A DNA stretch of 64,000 nucleotides from Paenibacillus periandrae (GTDB lineage: Bacteria; Bacillota; Bacilli; Paenibacillales; NBRC-103111). Below the pieces are notes generated by a model. That model saw only the letters and a list, made by a program, of their open reading frames with translations. It did not search any database and was not told the origin of the DNA. The position numbers were made by a program, and so were the translations under genes. Numbering within the stretch: position 1 is the first letter of the stretch; every line of letters starts with the position of its first letter. The stretch spans positions 372,001-436,000 of the forward strand of contig NZ_JAJNMU010000003.1 in NCBI RefSeq assembly GCF_022458865.1, read 5' to 3'. Shown here in pieces: positions 1 to 8,902 of the stretch.

Positions 1-55
1 GACCAATATCTGTTTCCGCGGCAACGATTCCATCCAATCCAGTTACTTTTGCCAT
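1..55 (-). CDS. citrate synthase-like protein, N-terminal fragment (partial)
   Basis: Only the first 18 codons of a leftward gene are inside the window; the rest lies to the left. The visible N-terminus contains GLDGIVAAETDIG, which resembles the opening of citrate/2-methylcitrate synthases (condensation of oxaloacetate with acetyl-CoA or propionyl-CoA). The ATG at 55 has an AGGA ribosome site about 12 bases upstream. Another ATG at 59 opens a different frame that does not resemble the family. It is divergent from the sugar cluster on its right. The family call rests on very few residues. Confidence 0.5.
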   Translation of the reverse strand, partial: MAKVTGLDGIVAAETDIG

Positions 56-59
56 TCAT

Positions 60-245
60 GTTCACGTCCTTTCAAGAATTACTTTAATTATAAAACAATA
101 CATTAATAAAGTAAATTTATATGTTTTTATATAATATATAAAATATTTTGATTGAAATTCAATTGTGCAAAAAGCTGGAAATTCACTGCTAACGGGTTTA
201 TGATGGGCTATAGAAAGTAGCAATCATACAGACGGAGTGAATGTC
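60..245. promoter_or_regulatory. divergent AT-rich intergenic region
   Basis: The spacer between the leftward citrate-synthase-like gene and the rightward dehydrogenase is very A/T-rich between about 80 and 165. It must hold the promoter for at least the leftward gene. Several TATAAT-like words are present, so no single promoter can be chosen by eye. No hairpin terminator or riboswitch-like structure was recognised. Confidence 0.3.
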
Positions 246-260
246 AGGAGGATTTACGGG

Positions 261-1268
261 ATGCAAAAGAAAGCCATATTTTTGGCCGAGCAGGATAACA
301 TCATGATTAATCGGGTATTTGATGAAAACGTGAGGGACAGGCTTAATCAGCAGGTAGAGCTGCAGCCGATATGGATCAACCCTAGCAATGCCAACCTGCA
401 CAAGGACGAGCTTGCTGGAGTGGTAATTGCTTTTTCTACATGGGGGCTTCCCTTATTCACAGCTGAGGAGCTTCAGCTCTATTTGCCTAATTTGAAAGTC
501 TTATTTTATGCTGCCGGTTCAGTCCAACGTTTTGCTAGAGTATACATGTCGCGCAATTGTGCTGTTGTCAGTACTTGGGCTGCTAACGCAGTACCTGTTG
601 CCGAATATACAGCTGCGCAAATTGTACTGGCCAATAAAGGTTACTTTCAAACAGCGCTCCATTGTAAGCGTAACCATGAAGATGCCAAAAAGCTGGCCCA
701 ACTGTATCCAGGCAATTATGCAGCAAGAGTGGGAATTCTCGGTGCCGGTATGATCGGTAAAAAAGTGATTGAGCTGCTGAGACCCTTCAATATTCAGATC
801 GACGTATTCGATCCGTATTTGCCCGATACAGCTGCTGTAGAGCTCGGTGTACGTAAAACCGATTTGCTGGATATTTTTACGAACTGTGATGTCATCTCTA
901 ATCATCTGGCTAACCTGCCGGCTACTGTTGGGATGCTGAATGAGCAGCATTTTGACAAGATGAAGCAACATGCGACTTTTATCAATACAGGACGCGGCGC
1001 TCAGCTTGTTGAAGATCATTTGATACAAGCTCTTCGTGAAGTGCCGACCCGGACAGCTGTGCTGGATGTGACTCATCCCGAGCCTGTGAGTCGTGACAGC
1101 GCTCTATTGGAATTGAATAATGTAATTTTGACTCCGCATATTGCCGGAAGTATGGGCAACGAGGTGGCAAGAATGGGACACTTTGCTGCCGGAGAGTGCG
1201 AACGCTATATGAGTGGCGTTCCCTTGCAATATCAGGTTACACTGAGTATGCTGGAAACCATGGCGTGA
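261..1268 (+). CDS. D-isomer-specific 2-hydroxyacid dehydrogenase, NAD-binding
   Basis: A 335-residue cytoplasmic oxidoreductase of the phosphoglycerate/glyoxylate reductase family, which interconverts 2-keto acids and D-2-hydroxy acids with NAD(P)H. The Rossmann motif GILGAGMIGKKV is at about residues 159-170. The family catalytic residues are visible: Arg in TGRGAQ (about 245), Glu in HPEP (about 274) and His in TPHIAGS (about 293). The ATG at 261 is preferred over the in-frame GTG at 237 because AGGAGG at 246-251 lies nine bases upstream. It heads a rightward run of sugar-metabolism genes, so it probably acts on a sugar-derived keto or hydroxy acid; the substrate is unknown. Confidence 0.85.
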   Translation: MQKKAIFLAEQDNIMINRVFDENVRDRLNQQVELQPIWINPSNANLHKDELAGVVIAFSTWGLPLFTAEELQLYLPNLKVLFYAAGSVQRFARVYMSRNCAVVSTWAANAVPVAEYTAAQIVLANKGYFQTALHCKRNHEDAKKLAQLYPGNYAARVGILGAGMIGKKVIELLRPFNIQIDVFDPYLPDTAAVELGVRKTDLLDIFTNCDVISNHLANLPATVGMLNEQHFDKMKQHATFINTGRGAQLVEDHLIQALREVPTRTAVLDVTHPEPVSRDSALLELNNVILTPHIAGSMGNEVARMGHFAAGECERYMSGVPLQYQVTLSMLETMA

Positions 1269-1356
1269 CCTATAACGGGCTGGAATTCCTACCTAACTGG
1301 CAAACATATAATCAACCATACGTAGACAGCACTATTTAGACATTGGAGGATATACA

Positions 1357-2127
1357 TTGATACAAACAGGACTTTTATCAGTTACTTTTCGTCAGTTGTC
1401 TCCACTTGAAATTATTCAGCTTGTCGCTCAGGCCGGCTTGCAGGCTATCGAATGGGGCGGTGATATTCATGTACCTCACGGGGATGTGAATCGGGCCAGG
1501 GAAGTCAAGAACTGGACGGAATCAGTGGGAATCACGATTGCTTCCTACGGCTCCTACTACCGGGTTGGGTGCACCAATAAAGAGGGTTTGACCTTTGAGC
1601 AGGTTTTGGAATCGGCATCAGCCTTGCACGCTCCTGCGATACGGGTTTGGGCGGGAGATCAAGGCTCGGCTCTGGCTGACGACGCATGGTGGGACAAGGT
1701 AATTACCGACGCGGCAAGAATCGCTGATCTGGCGCAGGAAGCGGGGATCACCGTTGATTTTGAATATCACGGAAACACCTTGACGGATACACGCGAAACG
1801 GCAGTTCGCTTACTGGAGGGAATCGGACATCCGAATATACGCTGCAACTGGCAGCCATCTGTCGCTTTGACCATTGAACAGAGACAGCAGGATTTACGAG
1901 CAGTCCTGCCTTGGCTGGCTAATGTCCATGTGTTTCAATGGGAGCCGGGCGTGCGCAGGCCCTTGACGGATGGCTTGGAGGAATGGCGCGATTATGTTAG
2001 TATCGTCCGTGAAGTCCCAGGTGATCGTTATGCGATGCTGGAATTTGTGAGGGATAATGATCCGCAGCAATTTTTGGCGGATGCGGGCATACTGAAACAA
2101 GTGGTTGCCGGCAGCCTGTCGAATTAG
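1357..2127 (+). CDS. TIM-barrel sugar phosphate isomerase/epimerase family protein
   Basis: A 256-residue AP-endonuclease-2-like TIM barrel, the family of xylose isomerase-like epimerases and hydratases. Candidate metal ligands are Glu in DFEYHG, His in VHVFQW and Glu in LEFVR near the C-terminus; the usual third-strand acidic ligand falls at NWQPS, which is unusual. The TTG start at 1357 follows GGAGGA six bases upstream. It lies 88 bases after the dehydrogenase and before an AraC regulator. It probably isomerises or epimerises a sugar or keto-sugar; the substrate cannot be read from sequence. Confidence 0.8.
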   Translation: MIQTGLLSVTFRQLSPLEIIQLVAQAGLQAIEWGGDIHVPHGDVNRAREVKNWTESVGITIASYGSYYRVGCTNKEGLTFEQVLESASALHAPAIRVWAGDQGSALADDAWWDKVITDAARIADLAQEAGITVDFEYHGNTLTDTRETAVRLLEGIGHPNIRCNWQPSVALTIEQRQQDLRAVLPWLANVHVFQWEPGVRRPLTDGLEEWRDYVSIVREVPGDRYAMLEFVRDNDPQQFLADAGILKQVVAGSLSN

Positions 2128-2175
2128 TACGGGGAATATGCTTGAAGATTACCGGATGGTGAAAGGATTGTGACC

Positions 2176-2976
2176 ATGAGCGGAATTCATCTCTACGAGA
2201 GTAAGCATCGGGAAAGCTACGAAGTGAATATCCATCACCATAGCAACTATCAAATATTGTATGCGATAGAAGGGGAGGGCTCAATTCAACTGGATGGTGT
2301 CAAGCATGCAGTTGAACAGGAGTGTGCAGCAATTATTTTTCCGCACTCGGATCATGCTGTTTCCTCGGAATCCCATTTGACGCTGCTCGTTATGGAATTT
2401 GATGTTGCGCTGATGCAGGATGCATTTGCATCAAGGTGGAAGGCGGATATGATCGATGGCTCTATTTTGCTGCGGCTCAATTCGGTTAGCGGCAATGAGC
2501 TGAGACAGCTGCTGCGCAAGCTGCTCTTCGAGCAAAAGCAAGAGGATTCGCTCAGCCAGTGGGCGATGCAAATTCATCTGCTGGAGGTGCTGCTGCTGCT
2601 CGCCCGTGCCAAGCAGAGCGCACAAGTCACTGATGCCAATGGTTTACGTGCCGAACGGATTCGCTCCTATATCGATTCACACTATTTTGAGCCGCTGATG
2701 CCAGGTGAGCTTGCCCAAAGGCTTGGCATCAGCTCACGCCACGCTGCCCATATATTCAAAGAACAATACCAGCTGACCCTTCTGCAGTATTTGACAGAGG
2801 TGCGAATGAGCACGGCCATGAAGCTGCTTGCAGAATCCGATAAGGACATCGTTTCTATCGGCTTTGAGGTCGGCTATGAATCGCTTCCTACTTTTTACCG
2901 AACCTTTAAAAATTACGTCAAGCTTTCGCCCAACAAATATCGTCAGCAGCATCGAACTCCCGTCCAGTCCGTCTGA
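2176..2976 (+). CDS. AraC-family transcriptional regulator with N-terminal cupin
   Basis: A 266-residue regulator. The first 90 residues are His-rich (VNIHHHSNYQILY) and cupin-like, the usual ligand-sensing part of AraC proteins. The last 100 residues hold two helix-turn-helix units (LAQRLGISSRHAAHIFK and IVSIGFEVGYESLPTFYRTFK) ending in the typical SPNKYRQ. The ATG at 2176 is chosen because GAAAGGA is eight bases upstream; a GTG at 2170 would be too close. It probably controls the surrounding sugar genes in response to their substrate. The inducer and operators are not identifiable here. Confidence 0.85.
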   Translation: MSGIHLYESKHRESYEVNIHHHSNYQILYAIEGEGSIQLDGVKHAVEQECAAIIFPHSDHAVSSESHLTLLVMEFDVALMQDAFASRWKADMIDGSILLRLNSVSGNELRQLLRKLLFEQKQEDSLSQWAMQIHLLEVLLLLARAKQSAQVTDANGLRAERIRSYIDSHYFEPLMPGELAQRLGISSRHAAHIFKEQYQLTLLQYLTEVRMSTAMKLLAESDKDIVSIGFEVGYESLPTFYRTFKNYVKLSPNKYRQQHRTPVQSV

Positions 2977-3123
2977 ACGGGTTTTTGTCGTTTTGTGAAA
3001 AAACGCTTCCATATCTGAGAATTTTACTCCAATCTGATAAGACGTAACCAGATATTAAAGCTATGATGGGAAAGTAATCATAACGGAAAACGCCAATGAT
3101 AAACGAAGAGGAGCTGCAACTAT

Positions 3124-4275
3124 ATGACAGTACACACAATAGGAATTATTATGAACGGAGTTACAGGAAGAATGGGGACGAATCAGCATCTAGTTCGTTC
3201 GATTTTGGCCATTCGCCAGCAAGGCGGCGTGACATTGCCCAATGGAGATATTATTATGCCCGATCCGATACTGGTAGGCAGACAAGAGCATAAAGTTAAG
3301 GCATTGGCAGAAAAACACGGCGTTACACGCTGGAGCACTGATCTCGACGCTTGCCTGGCAGATCCGGCGAATCAAGTGTATTTTGACTCCCAAACGACTG
3401 TACACCGCGCTGAAAGCATCAAGAAAGCTATTGCGGCAGGCAAAGATATTTATTGCGAAAAACCTACCGATACAAGCTTGGAAGGCTCCCTGGAGCTGGC
3501 TCGCTTGGCGAAGCAGGCTGGCGTTAAAAACGGTGTTGTTCAGGATAAGCTGTTCCTGCCAGGTTTGTTGAAGCTGAAACGTCTGATTGATTCCGGATTT
3601 TTTGGGAAAATTTTATCGGTTCGTATGGAGTTCGGTTACTGGGTGTTTGAAGGAGATTGGCAGCCAGGACAACGTCCTTCATGGAACTATCGCAAGGAAG
3701 ATGGCGGCGGTATTATTGTCGATATGTTCGCTCACTGGCGTTATGTGCTGGACAACCTGTTCGGCAATGTGAAAGCTATTTCTTGCCTGGGTATGACTCA
3801 TATTCCTGAGCGTGTCGACGAGCAGGGTGAACGCTACACAGCTACAGCGGATGATGCAGCATATGCGACATTCCTGCTGGAAGGCGATATTGTGGTTCAA
3901 GCCAACTCTTCATGGGCCGTACGCGTAGACCGTGATGACCTATTGACTATTCAAGTAGACGGTACAGAAGGCAGTGCGGTTGCAGGTCTTCGTGATTGCA
4001 AGGTACAACACCGCGTGAATACACCGAAGCCTGTATGGAATCCGGATATTGAAAATCCTTTTGCATTCACAGAGCAATGGGTGGATGTGCCTGCTAACCA
4101 AATTTTCGACAATGGCTTCAAGGTACAATGGGAATTGTTCCTTAAGCATCTTGTTATCGATACTCCATTCCCTTGGGATCTGCTTGAGGGCGCTAAAGGA
4201 ACACAAATGTCCGATCTTGGACTTCAATCGTGGAAAGAACGGCAATGGGTTGATGTACCAGATTTGAAACTGTAA
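3124..4275 (+). CDS. Gfo/Idh/MocA family oxidoreductase
   Basis: A 383-residue NAD(P)-dependent sugar or inositol dehydrogenase-like protein. The N-terminal Rossmann segment (IGIIMNGVTGRMGTNQH) is a variant of the GxGxxG loop. The family motif EKPTDTS, with the catalytic Lys, is near residue 118. The C-terminal alpha/beta domain includes WNYRKEDGGGIIVDMFAHW with a candidate catalytic Asp and His. The start has AGAGGAG ten bases upstream. It is followed by the DUF993 gene 41 bases later. It probably oxidises a sugar or sugar acid (possibly at C3), which would feed the isomerases and the aldolase-fold protein. Confidence 0.83.
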   Translation: MTVHTIGIIMNGVTGRMGTNQHLVRSILAIRQQGGVTLPNGDIIMPDPILVGRQEHKVKALAEKHGVTRWSTDLDACLADPANQVYFDSQTTVHRAESIKKAIAAGKDIYCEKPTDTSLEGSLELARLAKQAGVKNGVVQDKLFLPGLLKLKRLIDSGFFGKILSVRMEFGYWVFEGDWQPGQRPSWNYRKEDGGGIIVDMFAHWRYVLDNLFGNVKAISCLGMTHIPERVDEQGERYTATADDAAYATFLLEGDIVVQANSSWAVRVDRDDLLTIQVDGTEGSAVAGLRDCKVQHRVNTPKPVWNPDIENPFAFTEQWVDVPANQIFDNGFKVQWELFLKHLVIDTPFPWDLLEGAKGTQMSDLGLQSWKERQWVDVPDLKL

Positions 4276-4316
4276 TAGAGGATGAACACATGCTTAAATA
4301 AGGAGGAAACTGCATC

Positions 4317-5480
4317 ATGACTGATAAGCTTACATTGCCCAAAGCCGGGGGTGCCTTGTACGAGTACGTCGCGGGTACCAAAGCTCCGATTGTTGCGCCA
4401 CAAGGAGCATTTACCGGACGGATTGCATTCTCGGCCGCACATGTTGTGTGTGATCCATTTGCAGGGACCGATCCGTTGAACCAGCCTTCGATCGACTGGG
4501 AAAACACATTATCCTACCGGCGTCATTTGTGGTCGATGGGTCTGGCCGTTGCGGAAGCGATGGACACCGCGCAGCGCGGCATGGGCCTGAATTGGCTGCA
4601 AGCCAAAGAACTGATCAAACGGTCGATAGATGAAGCCAAAGCGGTTGGCGGTAAAGTCGCCAGCGGTGCGGGAACCGATCATTTGGCCCCGGGCCCGAAC
4701 GTAACCTTGGAAGATGTTGAAGCTGCTTATGAAGAGCAGTGCGGTTATGTGGAAGGCTGCGGAGGCCAGATTATATTGATGGCAAGCCGGGCACTCGCTG
4801 CCTGCGCCAAAACACCAGAAGATTACGAACGGGTATATGGCCGTATTCTTCGTCAAACGAAGCAGCCTGTTATTCTTCATTGGTTAGGCGATATGTTTGA
4901 CCCTGCCCTTGCCGGTTATTGGGGCAGCTCTGATTTCAACGAAGCGATGGAAACTTGTCTGCGTGTCATTCGTGCTAATGCGGACAAGGTAGACGGCATC
5001 AAGATTTCGCTGCTGGATGCGGACAAAGAAATTCAAATGCGCCGTTTGCTGCCTGACGGGGTAGTCATGTACACTGGTGATGATTTCAACTACCCAGAGC
5101 TGATTCGCGGCGATGAGCAGGGCTATAGTCATGCGTTGCTTGGAATTTTTGATGCAATCGCTCCGGTTGCAGCGTCTGCTTTACAAGCGCTGGATCGTGG
5201 AGATTTGGCACAATATGATGCCCTATTCGAGCCGACGATCGCGTTGTCCCGACACATTTTTCAAAAGCCTACCTATGCTTACAAAACAGGTATCGTATTT
5301 ATGGCATACCTGAATGGACATCAGAACCATTTCCGGATGATTGCCGGCGCCGAAGGCTCGCGCTCGATTGTTCATCTGTCCGAGCTGTTTGTGCTGGCGG
5401 ATCAAGCGGGATTGCTGCAGCGTCCTGAGCTTGCGGTGGAGCGGATGAAACGGGTATTGACGTTATCGGGAATTGAATAA
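4317..5480 (+). CDS. DUF993 family protein, dihydrodipicolinate synthase-like aldolase fold
   Basis: A 387-residue protein recognised as the DUF993 family, distantly related to dihydrodipicolinate synthase / N-acetylneuraminate lyase aldolases. The middle part (VILHWLGDMFDPALAGYW, then DGIKISLLDADKE) fits a TIM barrel with the Schiff-base lysine candidate in GIKIS. The start has AGGAGG ten bases upstream. It sits between an oxidoreductase and a TIM-barrel isomerase, so a retro-aldol cleavage of an oxidised sugar is a reasonable inference. No member's reaction is known to me. Confidence 0.72.
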   Translation: MTDKLTLPKAGGALYEYVAGTKAPIVAPQGAFTGRIAFSAAHVVCDPFAGTDPLNQPSIDWENTLSYRRHLWSMGLAVAEAMDTAQRGMGLNWLQAKELIKRSIDEAKAVGGKVASGAGTDHLAPGPNVTLEDVEAAYEEQCGYVEGCGGQIILMASRALAACAKTPEDYERVYGRILRQTKQPVILHWLGDMFDPALAGYWGSSDFNEAMETCLRVIRANADKVDGIKISLLDADKEIQMRRLLPDGVVMYTGDDFNYPELIRGDEQGYSHALLGIFDAIAPVAASALQALDRGDLAQYDALFEPTIALSRHIFQKPTYAYKTGIVFMAYLNGHQNHFRMIAGAEGSRSIVHLSELFVLADQAGLLQRPELAVERMKRVLTLSGIE

Positions 5481-5529
5481 CAGGCCGAATCGATCCGATA
5501 ATACAGATTCAATGGACGGAGGGATACTT

Positions 5530-6351
5530 GTGGAACGTTTTACAAACATAGATCGTCTGAGCTTAAATCAAATTACGACCAACAGCTGGAGCTTGCGTGA
5601 AGCTGCTGAAGGCTGCGTTCGGGCAGAGATTCCCTGGATTGCTTTATGGCGCAACAAGGTAGAGGAAGCAGGCCTGGCTGAAAGTAAACGTATTGTCCGC
5701 GATGCAGGCTTGAAAGTATCGAGCTTGTGCCGCGGCGGGATGTTCCCTGCAGCAACTGCAGCCGAACGCGCTGCTCGCATCGACGATAACCGCAGAGCGA
5801 TAGATGAAGCGGCTGAGCTTGAAGCAGAGGTTCTTGTGCTGGTGTGTGGTCCGGCACCGGACCGCGATATCGATGGAGCTCGCCAAATGGTCGAGGATGC
5901 GATCCATGAGCTGGTGCCTTATGCGCAGGAGCGCGGGGTTACACTCGGCATTGAGCCGCTGCACCCGATGTATGCAGCCGAACGCTCCGTGATTTCAACA
6001 CTTGCCCAGGCAACTACGATTGCCGAGCGTTTCACGCCACAGCAGGTCGGCGTTGTTGTCGATGTGTTTCATGTATGGTGGGACCCTGAGCTGTACAAAC
6101 AAATTGCCCGCGCAAGCGGCAGAATTCTGGGCTTCCATGTTTCCGATTGGATCGTGCCTACTCCTGACATGCTGTTGGGCCGAGGCATGATGGGGGACGG
6201 TGTTATTGAACTGAATCGCATCCGTCAAGCTGTTGAAGCAGCAGGCTACAGAGGACCTATTGAGGTGGAAATTTTCAATCAGGCGATATGGGATCGTCCT
6301 GGCGATGAAGTGCTGGCCGAGATGAAGGCGCGTTATTTAGAGCATGTGTAA
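5530..6351 (+). CDS. TIM-barrel sugar phosphate isomerase/epimerase family protein
   Basis: A 273-residue AP-endonuclease-2-like TIM barrel. It begins ERFTNIDRLSLNQITT, typical of one subgroup. Putative metal ligands are clear: Glu in LGIEPLHP, Asp-His in VVDVFHVWW, His in GFHVSDW and Glu in VEVEIFNQ. The GTG at 5530 follows GGAGGG by six bases. The frame is open back to an ATG at 5473 inside the upstream gene, but that start lacks a good ribosome site. It is transcriptionally linked to the DUF993 gene. It probably isomerises the same sugar intermediate. Confidence 0.8.
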   Translation: MERFTNIDRLSLNQITTNSWSLREAAEGCVRAEIPWIALWRNKVEEAGLAESKRIVRDAGLKVSSLCRGGMFPAATAAERAARIDDNRRAIDEAAELEAEVLVLVCGPAPDRDIDGARQMVEDAIHELVPYAQERGVTLGIEPLHPMYAAERSVISTLAQATTIAERFTPQQVGVVVDVFHVWWDPELYKQIARASGRILGFHVSDWIVPTPDMLLGRGMMGDGVIELNRIRQAVEAAGYRGPIEVEIFNQAIWDRPGDEVLAEMKARYLEHV

Positions 6352-6550
6352 CGATATCAATCATTAGCAGCGTATAGATTTAGTACTGTTAACGCTAAGG
6401 GTTATTAAAATTAAGAGACGTTAAGCCCGGTACTGAAGCTGCTGTGATCCTTATTGAATACGAATTTAAGCAAGGTTTACGGGCTGGTCAGCGGGTTACA
6501 TCGTTGATCGGCCCAATGTCTTATACATGTGTGAGAGAAGGGAATTAACC

Positions 6551-7768
6551 ATGAGAGCAATTCGTACTGCCTTGATAGGGGTAGGGGGATTTGGTAAAGT
6601 ACATATCCGTCATTTGGTTGAGCTGTCAGGACAAGGTCTGTTGGAGGTCACAGCATTTAGTGATATCAATCCCGATGTGAATCCAGAGGGCTGGCAGCAG
6701 CTTATGACGCTTGGCGGTGCTCCTTATTCCGATTACAAAACGATGCTGGACCGTCATCCCGAGCTGGATCTGGTTGTTATCGCCTCACCTATTCCGATGC
6801 ATAAAGAGATGGCGATGTATGCTTTTTCACGTGGAATCCATGTTATGCTTGAGAAACCACCTGCTGTAACCATACAGGATCTTGATGAAATGCTGCGTGC
6901 TCAAGCGGGTTCATCATCATTATGTCAGGTTAATTTTCAAAATACATCGGGAGCGGCCTTCCGTGAATTGCTTCGAATCATTCAGGAGGGGCAGATTGGC
7001 GATGTGCTGCATGTCACGGGAGTTGGCCTATGGAAGCGCACGCAGGCCTATTATGACCGTACACCGTGGGCAGGCAAGCTTATTCATAAGGGCAATTACG
7101 TGCTCGACGGTACGATCAATAATCCGTTGGCTCATTTGCTGAATAATTGCCTGTTGGTTGCCGGCAGCGGGAATATAGAAGAAAGCACTCCGTTAGATAT
7201 TCAAGCTGAGCTGTATCATGCCAATGCTATTGAAGGCGAGGATACGTCTTGTCTTCGGATTCGTACGCAAAGCGGAGCAATCGTTCATTTCTATGCCAGC
7301 TTGTGCCACGTTGGGGAATCGATTCCTTCCATCACGGTTAAAGGGACACAGGGTGAATTAGTGTGGACGTATAACAATACGCTGAATGTTCGAACCGATG
7401 GTTCGCAACCATCCAGCCGCAGCTTTGCCAATGAGGATTATGTCCATAATATGTACCTGAATACGCTGGCGGCGATTCAAGATGAATCGGTCGCTCTTCT
7501 GAGCTCGCTTCAGCAGTGTCGCAATTTTGTGCTGGCTGTTAATGGTGCATTTGAATCAAGCGGGGAAACGCATCCGATTTCTGAAGGTTTTCTTGTGCGA
7601 AAAGATGAAGGAAATACCGTATTCACAGAAATCACAGGTATCGAAGCAGATGTGCGTCGTGCAGCGGCAGAGGGTGTGCTATTCTCGGAGCTCAGCGTTC
7701 CATGGGCAGTTGCAGGCAGGTTGTTTTCTTTAGACGGCTATCACAGCTTTGATTTATTTAGATCTTGA
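6551..7768 (+). CDS. Gfo/Idh/MocA family oxidoreductase (second copy type)
   Basis: A 405-residue NAD(P)-dependent oxidoreductase, clearly different from the one at 3124. The Rossmann motif ALIGVGGFGKVH is at the N-terminus and the catalytic-lysine motif LEKPPAV near residue 105. The start at 6551 has AAGGGA seven bases upstream. A 199-base gap precedes it, so it may have its own promoter, though none stands out. With the isomerase at 7909 it could form a dehydrogenation-isomerisation pair on a sugar or glycoside. Confidence 0.83.
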   Translation: MRAIRTALIGVGGFGKVHIRHLVELSGQGLLEVTAFSDINPDVNPEGWQQLMTLGGAPYSDYKTMLDRHPELDLVVIASPIPMHKEMAMYAFSRGIHVMLEKPPAVTIQDLDEMLRAQAGSSSLCQVNFQNTSGAAFRELLRIIQEGQIGDVLHVTGVGLWKRTQAYYDRTPWAGKLIHKGNYVLDGTINNPLAHLLNNCLLVAGSGNIEESTPLDIQAELYHANAIEGEDTSCLRIRTQSGAIVHFYASLCHVGESIPSITVKGTQGELVWTYNNTLNVRTDGSQPSSRSFANEDYVHNMYLNTLAAIQDESVALLSSLQQCRNFVLAVNGAFESSGETHPISEGFLVRKDEGNTVFTEITGIEADVRRAAAEGVLFSELSVPWAVAGRLFSLDGYHSFDLFRS

Positions 7769-7908
7769 GACTTTTGCACAGGGATGAGCATTTCCTTCCT
7801 TCAGGAATAAGCGTATCTTTTGTCCGGGTAGAATACAAGGTAGCTGTTTATTCCTTCTTCGTGTAAAATGGAGGGGGATTCACAGTCGAGATGAGGGAGC
7901 GATAACCA

Positions 7909-8670
7909 TTGAAAATTGCAGCACAGCTTTATACGGTTAGGGATTTTTTGAAAACACCGGAGGATATTGCAGCTAGTTTGAAAAAAGTCAAACAGATCGG
8001 TTATGATTCGGTCCAGGTTTCCGGCGTAGGACCTATTGACAGCAAGGAACTGAAGGCGCTTGCAGATCGGGAGCAGCTTACGATTTGCGCGACCCATATT
8101 CCTTATTCGGATTTTGACAATATCGATGAAGTTATTAAAAAGCACCAAATCTGGGATTGCAAATATGTAGGATTGGGCGGATTGCCGCCGGAATACCGGA
8201 CAAGCAAGGAAGGCTACTCGAAGTTTGCGAAGGAGTTCTCTGAGGTCGGCCGCAAGCTGCACGATGCCGGATTGAGATTTATTTATCATAACCACGAATT
8301 TGAATTTGTAAAATTCGATGGCCGCACCGGAATGGACATTTTGTTCGAAGAGTCCGATCCGGAAGTATTTGATTTTGAGCTTGACCTCCATTGGGTACAG
8401 GCTGGTGGCGCTGATCCGGTTGAATGGATCCGTAAAGTCGATGGACGTATGAAAGTCGTGCATCTGAAGGACTGGGCAGTTACAGCTGACAGGGAACGCC
8501 GCTTTGCAGAAGTGGGAGAGGGCAATATGAATTACCCGGCTATTCTAAAAGCTTGTGATGCTGCGGGTGTGGAATGGGGAGCGGTTGAACAGGATCAATG
8601 CTATGGTAACGATCCATTTGACAGTCTTGCAATCAGCCTGCGCAACCTGCACAAGCTGGGATACAAATAA
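7909..8670 (+). CDS. TIM-barrel sugar phosphate isomerase/epimerase family protein
   Basis: A 253-residue AP-endonuclease-2-like TIM barrel starting KIAAQLYTVRDF, the common opening of the 3-keto-sugar/inosose-type epimerases. Ligand candidates are His/Glu in YHNHEFEF, Asp in ELDLHWVQAGG, His in VVHLKDW and Glu in AVEQDQCYG. The TTG at 7909 has GAGGGAG nine bases upstream. It is the third protein of this fold in 7 kb and follows the second Gfo/Idh/MocA gene. Similar pairs act in glycoside 3-oxidation routes, but the substrate here is unknown. Confidence 0.8.
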   Translation: MKIAAQLYTVRDFLKTPEDIAASLKKVKQIGYDSVQVSGVGPIDSKELKALADREQLTICATHIPYSDFDNIDEVIKKHQIWDCKYVGLGGLPPEYRTSKEGYSKFAKEFSEVGRKLHDAGLRFIYHNHEFEFVKFDGRTGMDILFEESDPEVFDFELDLHWVQAGGADPVEWIRKVDGRMKVVHLKDWAVTADRERRFAEVGEGNMNYPAILKACDAAGVEWGAVEQDQCYGNDPFDSLAISLRNLHKLGYK

Positions 8671-8777
8671 GCTATAAGCGGGTACTTATTAAGGAGAACC
8701 ACGAGGGCAGTGTGCAGTTGGGGCACAGCGCTCGACATTGCAATGATGAAATCATCCAATTTATACAGCCTAACACA

Positions 8778-8812
8778 CAGAAACCGGAAGCCTGAGGGCC
8801 TCCGGTTTCTGC
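8778..8812 (+). terminator. hairpin terminator after the sugar cluster
   Basis: An 11-bp outer stem (CAGAAACCGGA with TCCGGTTTCTG) closes a GC-rich loop about 110 bases after the isomerase gene. The T-run is short, so termination may be partial. It separates the isomerase from the GH42 gene. Confidence 0.55.
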
Positions 8813-8902
8813 AAATTCGGCTATACCTTCATCACATTGTAAAGAGGTAAAACAAATAACTTAACGATGGTTAGGTGAGAAAAAGAAAGTGGAGGTCAGC
8901 TC

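Noticed and set aside
1..59. Alternative start at 59 for the left-edge leftward gene
   Set aside because: That frame gives MNGKSNWIG, unlike any citrate synthase, whereas the ATG at 55 gives the family-like GLDGIVAAET.
519..1076. Long open frame on the minus strand opposite the hydroxyacid dehydrogenase
   Set aside because: It has no ribosome site and no family-like sequence, and it lies wholly opposite a gene with all catalytic motifs.
2959..2990. Terminator after the AraC gene (CCCGT/ACGGG followed by Ts)
   Set aside because: The stem is only five pairs with a 13-base loop overlapping the stop codon; too weak to call.
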